Shown here: positions 7,536 through 12,398 of the stretch, piece by piece
Layout: every line of letters begins with the position of its first letter
How positions within the stretch are numbered: the first letter of the stretch is position 1
Assembly: GCA_900642245.1 (NCBI GenBank)
Contig: CAAAJI010000050.1
Span: forward strand, 48,927 to 61,324
DNA length: 12,398 nt
Reading direction: 5' to 3'
Source: Fragilaria radians
Taxonomy: Eukaryota; Bacillariophyta; Fragilariophyceae; Fragilariales; Fragilariaceae
The notes under the pieces: model-generated
What the model saw: the letters and a program-made list of their open reading frames with translations, nothing else
The model's database searches: none
Told to the model about the DNA's origin: nothing
Made by a program: the position numbers and the translations under genes

Positions 7536-9670
7536 ATTGCGTGTCTCATTATCATTGAAAAATGAGCAACCGTACCTGGCAGTTACCTTTACGTTATCCC
7601 AACCTGCAAAAGCATTACCATTACGTTTTGCACCACATGAAAGCGTAAGTCGCAGTTGCCCATCAGAATACAATTTAGAAGTAGCTGGAACTTCAATCGT
7701 AATGTGATGCTTCTGGTCCATGTACTTAGAAGAAAAGCCAAGGTGTTGCGGAGAAGTAAGGCTGACGGATTTCCAGCTTACTCCTAATTGTGTTGTACCT
7801 TGTTTATCACCTTCATCCTTATTTCCTTCGAATCGCATGGTAATCTTTTCTCCGTCCAAGAAGACTGTTGCACTGTCTTCCAGGCTCCAGGCATCAATTT
7901 CATAAAAATCTAATTCAACAATAATTGCTTCAGCGGCTACTGGAACCGAAAAAACTTTAATTGGTGGAATGGAATCTTGATTACAAAGACCAAGAAATTT
8001 GCTGAACTTTGTCATTTCATCACTATTAATATTGCCGTTTACCCATCCACTTAAAGCATCATCTATATCTTTCGCTTCGAAATTATCCTCCTCAATGATC
8101 TCCGTGGTTTTGTCGATTATGTTTCCAGCCACTACGCATTCACGATTGTCGTCGTGTCCCCTATCTGCTGTACATTTTCTGCAATAGCTGATTTCAGTTA
8201 CAGCACCACTTTTCCGAGCAAACAAAAAGTCGAGCCTTTTTACATTAGGTTTGGCTACAATCACTCGTTGAACAGCATTATCGCCAAATCGGACAAAGTT
8301 GAAGAATTCAAAAACATTGTCTGAATAAGTCAGCATTAATATTGAACCGTTCGCATCATCCATATCTAGGACTCCAAAATCATGAACGAAGACAGGCTTT
8401 TCAAAAATGAAGGAAAGCATACCTCCGTTATCACTTGCTTTGGCACAGGTCTCATCTAAAAATTCTGGATCTTGAAAAATCAAGACATCTGTCACAAGAA
8501 ACGAGCGCATCATAATCATCATGAGAAATTGAGTGAAGAACGAAGAGAAGATGTGTTCACTTACTCCCAATGGCCTTGCAGTTTTCACCCTCGCTTCCAA
8601 CTTGGCCTCCAGATCCCAATCCAATACCACCTCCTGGACAGCTTCGATTGGGACTACCGAATTCTAAGGAATTAACCCGCTTCAGACAGGTGTCGTTTCC
8701 AGTGTCCAAAATCCTGCCTTCTGTTGGCTGACTTGCTGCAGATATAGTATTGGTCCTGGAGTCATATGGGGCTATACCGATTACCTCAATGATTAGACCA
8801 TCCGATTGCCATTGATTACTGACTCTCATTCCTCCTAATACTGGTGCGCCGTTACTTGTCTTGGAAAAATCAATGGTGACGCATCTATTACACATACGAT
8901 CAATGACGGCAATGCTGTTGAGAGTCATAGTATTCAGTAGCGAAATTATTCTCCCTTGTTGACATTGAAACCGAGCAATCAGCGCGGTCAATGATACCTT
9001 CATAACGTTCACTGTGACTGTAGGAGATCTTCCTAAACATTTCGGGTGATTGGGAACTACGTTAGTCAATATGGAATTCCTGATTGCTTCTTCTAATTGT
9101 GGAGCATAGACATTGTCAAACCATTCGGTCGTCCCCCAAACCGAATTCACGAGAACCCTCCTGCCATCAGAACAATCGCAGAAGCAACCATGGCAACCTC
9201 CTCCTCCTCTCCAAACATATGTATTAATCTGAAGTGCTCGCCTTGATGATTCAACAGGAACAGTGCATACTGCAGCTTTGAAGGAAGTGGATTGATCGAT
9301 ACCGCTATCTCCGATTGCCTGATACGGTTCATCAGTCATGAAGTGTTGATCAGCTACTAAAGCATATATTCTATTTGATTGAACTTACATAACTGGATAA
9401 GATGGCATTGATATCAGATCCTAGTTTCATTTGATCGGCAAGAGTGCATATTCCGGTGACATCTGTAGAAGGCTGAATTTGGACGTCAACTTCGAAATAA
9501 TGAATAATTGGCTGACTTCCATCTTCACAAATGCCCCATAGCTTCCGATTCGAGGAAAAATCATGATTATCTAATTGCCACTTATTGTCTTGAATTTTCC
9601 CGATACTATCGTCCGCAGCTATGAGCCTCCTTATCCCAATGATGATCACTATAAGCTGAAACAAGAGCAT
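7311..9670 (-). CDS. Secreted multi-module protein with C-terminal PT-rich tail, three exons, 737 residues
   Basis: Join exons 9670-9389, 9318-8565 and 8488-7311; together they give 737 codons plus stop. Exon 1 starts with a hydrophobic signal peptide (MLLFQLIVIIIG, likely cut near residues 19-20). Module 1 (about 50-215) contains IIHYFEVDVQ and a cysteine/glycine-rich loop GGGGCHGCFCDCSDGRR (131-147). Module 2 (about 240-447) runs from VTIDF through LEFGSPNRSCPGGG, GENCKAIGNVLIFQ, an acidic DMDDANGS loop and GDNAVQ to SGAVTEISYC, a pattern seen in secreted diatom and bacterial proteins. Module 3 (about 478-653), with VELDFYEIDAW, HITIEVPA and GWDNVKVTA, looks like a beta-sandwich of lectin-like type. 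Residues 664-737 are a PT-rich tail. There is no transmembrane helix or GPI-like end. It probably acts outside the cell, for example in the wall or in adhesion; the ligand is unknown. Family resemblance is from memory. Confidence 0.85.
8489..8564 (-). other. Intron 2 of the secreted PT-tail protein (76 nt, phase 1)
   Basis: The donor is GGGA|GTAAGTG at 8564 and the acceptor TTGTGACAG|AT ends at 8489. Splicing joins GCC ATT GGG A to AT GTC TTG, which creates asparagine 346 in AIGNVLIFQ, the continuity expected for module 2. Without splicing the upstream frame stops at 8557 within the intron. Confidence 0.85.
9319..9388 (-). other. Intron 1 of the secreted PT-tail protein (70 nt, phase 0)
   Basis: The donor is AGTTAT|GTAAGTTC at 9388 and the acceptor CCGTATCAG|GCA ends at 9319. 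Splicing in phase 0 joins SSY to AIGDSG. Nearer AG sites (35 or fewer bases from the donor) would shift the frame or meet a stop, and a 70-nt length agrees with intron 2. A CTGATGA sequence about 15 bases before the acceptor could be the branch site. The ATG at 9339 falls inside this intron and is not the start. Confidence 0.75.
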
Positions 9671-9707
9671 GCTTTTTTTGAACTAATTTGGCGTGTTTAA
9701 GTGCTCA

Positions 9708-9721
9708 AGTCATTTATGACT
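9708..9721. promoter_or_regulatory. Inverted TGACT half-sites upstream of the secreted-protein gene
   Basis: AGTCAT-TT-ATGACT is a perfect inverted repeat about 38-51 bp upstream of the ATG at 9670. TGACT-type half-sites are bound by bZIP factors in many eukaryotes, and the position is promoter-proximal or in the 5' leader. Binding here is a guess from sequence shape and place only. Confidence 0.25.
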
Positions 9722-10472
9722 CTCGAAACCATTTGTCTAATCGAGGTTAAATATACAGTCCCGATTGTTCTTTGGCGGTTAACCCTCATAACGATGTAAA
9801 TCGAGGACTTTGTTTCCATAAACATTGATTTATTATACCCATTCCCGAAGACTTAGTTTTTTCTTACGTAAATTCTTGGTAAAGATGTATTGTAAAGGGC
9901 AACCACTTAAAAGGCCAGAGTGTATGTTTTTCTTAATGACGTATGATTACTTCCACGACCAGGATTAGCAGTTCATTTACATTCCAATTCATCTCGTACG
10001 GCTATTCTTGATGAAGTATCATGAAACTTTGTTCCATTGAGTAGGGGAAGATAACTAAATTATAAAATGTATTCTGGCTTTTATCGGAGGAAAGAAAGAT
10101 TTTGAAAATTGAACCAATTCTTTAATATCAAGATATGAGTACACTAATTAGCATAAAGATGAGCTCAAAGCTTACTAGATAAGGAAAATTAAACCTGTGA
10201 GAGGATTGGATTCATCTAGGTGTGGCTGAGATTAAACAATTAGAACCTTTCCCTATATATACTATCCAATCATTGACTAAATCAAATATCAGTAACTGAT
10301 AATATCCTTCTAAGTAATGAAGGACGGATAGATTTACATGCAAAAAAGCATTAAAATTACTAGGGATGTGTGAATGATTAAAAATGCAATAAAGATAATA
10401 TCATTCGAGATTAAAAAATTAAAAATGTGCTCAATATTGGGTTATCACGAATAGTAACTCTTGTGAAGACTT
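9722..10472. other. AT-rich intergenic stretch, nothing recognised
   Basis: No open frame of useful length, no RNA gene and no clear repeat is seen here on either strand. The left part (9722-9850) is upstream of the minus-strand secreted-protein gene and may hold its promoter. The word AATCGAGG occurs twice (about 9738 and 9798), without further support. Confidence 0.5.
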
Positions 10473-10513
10473 CTACTTCTCATTTATGTTCAGAATGTCT
10501 TTATGAGAAGTAG
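10473..10513. repeat. Perfect 11-bp inverted repeat (hairpin)
   Basis: CTACTTCTCAT at 10473-10483 is the exact reverse complement of ATGAGAAGTAG at 10503-10513, separated by 19 bases. No T-run follows directly, and no gene end is adjacent, so a terminator role is not supported. Confidence 0.4.
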
Positions 10514-10608
10514 CAGTTGATGCGTATAAAGCTTAGATCTTATTTCTGATTTCCTCTTGAAGTGCTGCTCTATTAAAGGGCTCGACTTCTGAGAATACAA
10601 ATATTGGG

Positions 10609-10678
10609 ACTGTTAAAAGTTATGACATCTTTCTAATTTAGGAACTGTTAAAAGGTATGAAATCTTTCTAATATAGGA
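10609..10678. repeat. 35-bp tandem duplication (two copies)
   Basis: Unit 1 at 10609-10643 and unit 2 at 10644-10678 both start ACTGTTAAAAG and end TAGGA. They differ at three of 35 positions. This is a simple recent tandem duplication in non-coding DNA. Confidence 0.75.
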
Positions 10679-10840
10679 AATAAATCCAACAACAATCTGT
10701 ACTATCATCAGTGATCAAGCCCTAGATTCTTAGATCCACCAGAGCTCTCGAATTTGACTGAAATGGTATCAATCAAAAGTCTCTCTCCTGCATGTTTGCT
10801 TCCAAGTAGCCAAAGTTTCTTCTGATTCAACTTTTGACGT

Positions 10841-11836
10841 ATGAGACATATCACATTGCAGAACACTGTGTGGTGGCAAGAGAAGCAAGTAAAATGTGCT
10901 CGTCAAGATGCTCCTTTGGTCGGAAAACGTGTTGCGACATGTAGTCAGGCTTGTTGATTAAGAGGCTACAGTATACAACATGAAGCAAGGGAAGTAGCAA
11001 GCAAAGTCAAAGTATTAATCGTCCTTGCATTAGTGATGGGACGTATAGCAAGTAAAATGCAACTAAGTCAAAGCTAACTGAAGAAACGTGTTTTGAGGAG
11101 GAAAATAGGAAAACTTCATATTTCAATCGAATGCAACCATTAAATTTAGAGCACTTTACTAGGCAGGTACTTTTAAGAAAAATCCTTGGAGAATTGTTCA
11201 GATACTCCAATAATTTGGTAAGAAGTAGTGGTATTAACCTGAGAATTCGAGAAATATTTTATCCATCATCTATCCTAATACTTTATCACTGAAATACTAT
11301 TATTGCTATTTCCTCGTATATCGATCCATAAGCTTTCTTTTCTGCCATGTGTTTTCTTTTCCAAAAAAATGTTTTTGTTTTTCCTTGATTACAGTCCAGC
11401 TTTTATCCTACATGCACGAAGAAAATGAATATCAAAGTTCAGAATTGAAAGATAAAGTAAGTACAATCGAAAAGAAAGCCATGAAGGCAAAAAGAACTTG
11501 ACCAAAGGAAAGGATGCAAAGTGATTGGGCTCTACCAGAATAAGAAAGCAAATATTGAAATGGAGGAAATTGAAAAATCGATTGGTTAGTATATACGATG
11601 ATGAATGATGAGCACGAGGGCAACACCAATTTGATTCCTTACAATGTCAATACTAGAGAAGAAGGTTCAAACAGAAAAAAAAGTGGCGAAACTGAGGAAA
11701 CTGAATAGGAATACCAAGCTTATTGGAGGTAAGTTGGGAAACAAAATCATATACTTAGGCAAGCGATATTTGAGTCATGTCTGGAGATGAAACAAACTCA
11801 AACGCATTTGCAGCAGTCCGTTGTAGATTCCATTAA
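10841..11836 (+). pseudogene. Tentative spliced or decayed plus-strand gene, lysine/glutamate-rich product
   Basis: Several plus-strand open pieces read like protein and can be chained by GT-AG introns in compatible phase. A frame open from 11056 contains LEHFTRQVLLRKILGELF and reaches a donor TTG|GTAAGA at 11218. The next pieces are 11400-11456 (YMHEENEYQSSELKDK), 11539-11584 (NKKANIEMEEIEKSI), 11657-11728 (KKVQTEKKVAKLRKL) and 11814-11836, ending in TAA. The implied introns are 182, 82, 72 and 85 nt, the last three close in size to the two introns of the gene at 7311-9670. Upstream, 10841-11067 has an ATG start and a frame interrupted by one TGA (10955); a GTAAAA donor at 10889 to an AG at 11067 would skip it. 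The product would be short, charged and probably coiled-coil. No homologue is recognised, and splice sites are easy to find by chance in such DNA. Confidence 0.22.
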
Positions 11837-11892
11837 TATTTCATTGTACACCCAAATTCCTAATTTTCTTCATGTTAAAAATTGGATATGAA

Positions 11893-11906
11893 ATATATAT
11901 ATATAT
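11893..11906. repeat. AT dinucleotide microsatellite, seven units
   Basis: An uninterrupted (AT)7 run lies in AT-rich DNA downstream of the tentative plus-strand gene. No function is implied. Confidence 0.85.
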
Positions 11907-11990
11907 CAATTCTACGGAATATAATTGTAATACAATAGAGAGCAAAAGAGTTATTTTACTCCACAAACGGTCACTACTACCCTATATAGA

Positions 11991-12007
11991 CTGTTATATT
12001 ATAACAG
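11991..12007. repeat. 17-bp perfect palindrome with a central T
   Basis: CTGTTATA-T-TATAACAG is symmetrical over 8 bp on each side. It could be a dimeric protein-binding site, but it is AT-rich and sits in a non-coding stretch (11837-12071) with no confident neighbouring gene. Confidence 0.4.
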
Positions 12008-12071
12008 CATTGTTGAAATAAATTCGTGGTGGATACAGTCTGTGTGTCGTTGAGAAAAAAATTTCAGGGAC

Positions 12072-12377
12072 ATGAAAAGTCGTTGCAAAATATATCCAAT
12101 TTCTAACGGATACCTCTTTTTTTTTCATATTATTTCAAAAGAAGTCTTAGTTATTGTACATGACCTGCTTAGGGATACCTTACCCACGGGCATAGTGACC
12201 TTGGAATTCAGCTATTACCTACATATGGAGTATCGTTGGGAAGGAGATTACCTTCTGGAAGTCATCTGCTGGCGAACAAAGGTTGGCATCCTAAGCAGGA
12301 TTGTCAATACCAAAATGTGTTTAATTGTTACAAGTGTTCTTCCATTGCAGAATTTTGAAGTGAATATAAATAAATAA
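12072..12377 (+). CDS. Hypothetical ORF of 101 residues near the right edge
   Basis: A plus-strand ORF runs from ATG at 12072 to TAA at 12375-12377. A strong acceptor-like AAATTTCAG lies just before the ATG, and a second, pyrimidine-rich one near 12113-12140, so the ORF could be the last exon of a spliced gene and the ATG may not be the start. The later part (MEYRWEGDYLLEVICWRTKVG) is less AT-rich than its surroundings and reads more like protein than the first 30 residues. AATAAA sequences overlap and follow the stop. No domain, signal peptide or homologue is recognised. Confidence 0.25.
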   Translation: MKSRCKIYPISNGYLFFFHIISKEVLVIVHDLLRDTLPTGIVTLEFSYYLHMEYRWEGDYLLEVICWRTKVGILSRIVNTKMCLIVTSVLPLQNFEVNINK

Positions 12378-12398
12378 ATATTTATCATTTCCAAACTT

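Noticed and set aside
8489..8630. N-terminal extension of the third ORF (start at 8630, with a hydrophobic MMIMM stretch)
   Set aside because: The extension reads intron 2 and out-of-frame exon 2. Splicing at 8564/8489 explains the locus better, and the hydrophobic stretch is intron sequence.
7483..8675. Several plus-strand ORFs of 61-74 codons (7483-7707, 7720-7905, 7999-8187, 8472-8675)
   Set aside because: All are antisense to exons of the spliced secreted-protein gene and have no features of their own.
9319..9354. Shorter intron 1 with an acceptor at the TAG words near 9352-9360
   Set aside because: It would make an intron of 37 bases or fewer, and with the GTAAGT donor the frame does not fit. 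The 70-nt solution uses both consensus sites and is in phase.
11007..11629. Two minus-strand ORFs (11007-11210 and 11432-11629)
   Set aside because: They are short and hydrophobic because the plus strand is purine-rich. The plus-strand reading is the more protein-like one.
1..12398. tRNA, rRNA, CRISPR array, bacterial insertion sequence or long terminal repeats
   Set aside because: Both strands were scanned by eye for these. No cloverleaf with a GTTCGA box, no regular spacer array and no paired long direct repeats flanking a coding region were seen; the only long direct repeat is the gene duplication.

Overview
The window looks like nuclear DNA of a diatom. Three things support this. First, one gene joins three ORF pieces through GT-AG introns of 70 and 76 nt. 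Second, its product is a secreted multi-domain protein ending in a Pro-Thr-Lys/Ser tail (PTxxPT), a style common in predicted diatom extracellular proteins. Third, the other solid gene ends in a DUF6824-type domain, a family greatly expanded in diatoms. There is no operon structure, no ribosome-binding-site pattern and no bacterial mobile-element gene, and the DNA is AT-rich outside the genes. The exact species cannot be told.

Layout, left to right. Positions 1-537 (minus) hold the first 179 codons of a gene that runs off the left edge. Positions 3023-5038 (minus) hold a complete 671-codon paralogue with the DUF6824-type domain at its C-terminus. The two copies match from inside the CDS out into their upstream regions (about 1-891 against 4516-5457), so they are a tandem duplication with the same orientation and shared promoter-proximal DNA. 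The roughly 2.1 kb between them is AT-rich and has no confident gene; it holds weak traces of possible decayed coding sequence, one short basic ORF and a degenerate direct repeat.

Positions 5458-7310 lack a confident gene. They contain a nested inverted repeat at 5630-5694, a 120-codon minus-strand open frame at 5863-6225, and a run of minus-strand open stretches in shifting frames between about 7069 and 6616 that could be a decayed coding sequence. Positions 7311-9670 (minus) hold the clearest gene: three exons encoding a 737-residue secreted protein with an N-terminal signal peptide, three structured modules and the PT-rich tail. From 9671 to the right edge the DNA is mostly AT-rich intergenic sequence with a hairpin, a 35-bp tandem duplication, an AT microsatellite and a short palindrome. 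Plus-strand fragments between 10841 and 11836 can be chained through short, phase-compatible introns into a small lysine/glutamate-rich protein; this is tentative. A 101-codon ORF lies at the right end.

The genes have no evident shared pathway. The DUF6824 pair is of unknown function, possibly nuclear, and the secreted protein is probably extracellular or cell-wall associated. No previously undescribed multi-gene system is convincingly visible. The most informative points are the tandem DUF6824 paralogues with an unannotated but strongly conserved N-terminal region, and the spliced structure of the secreted protein.
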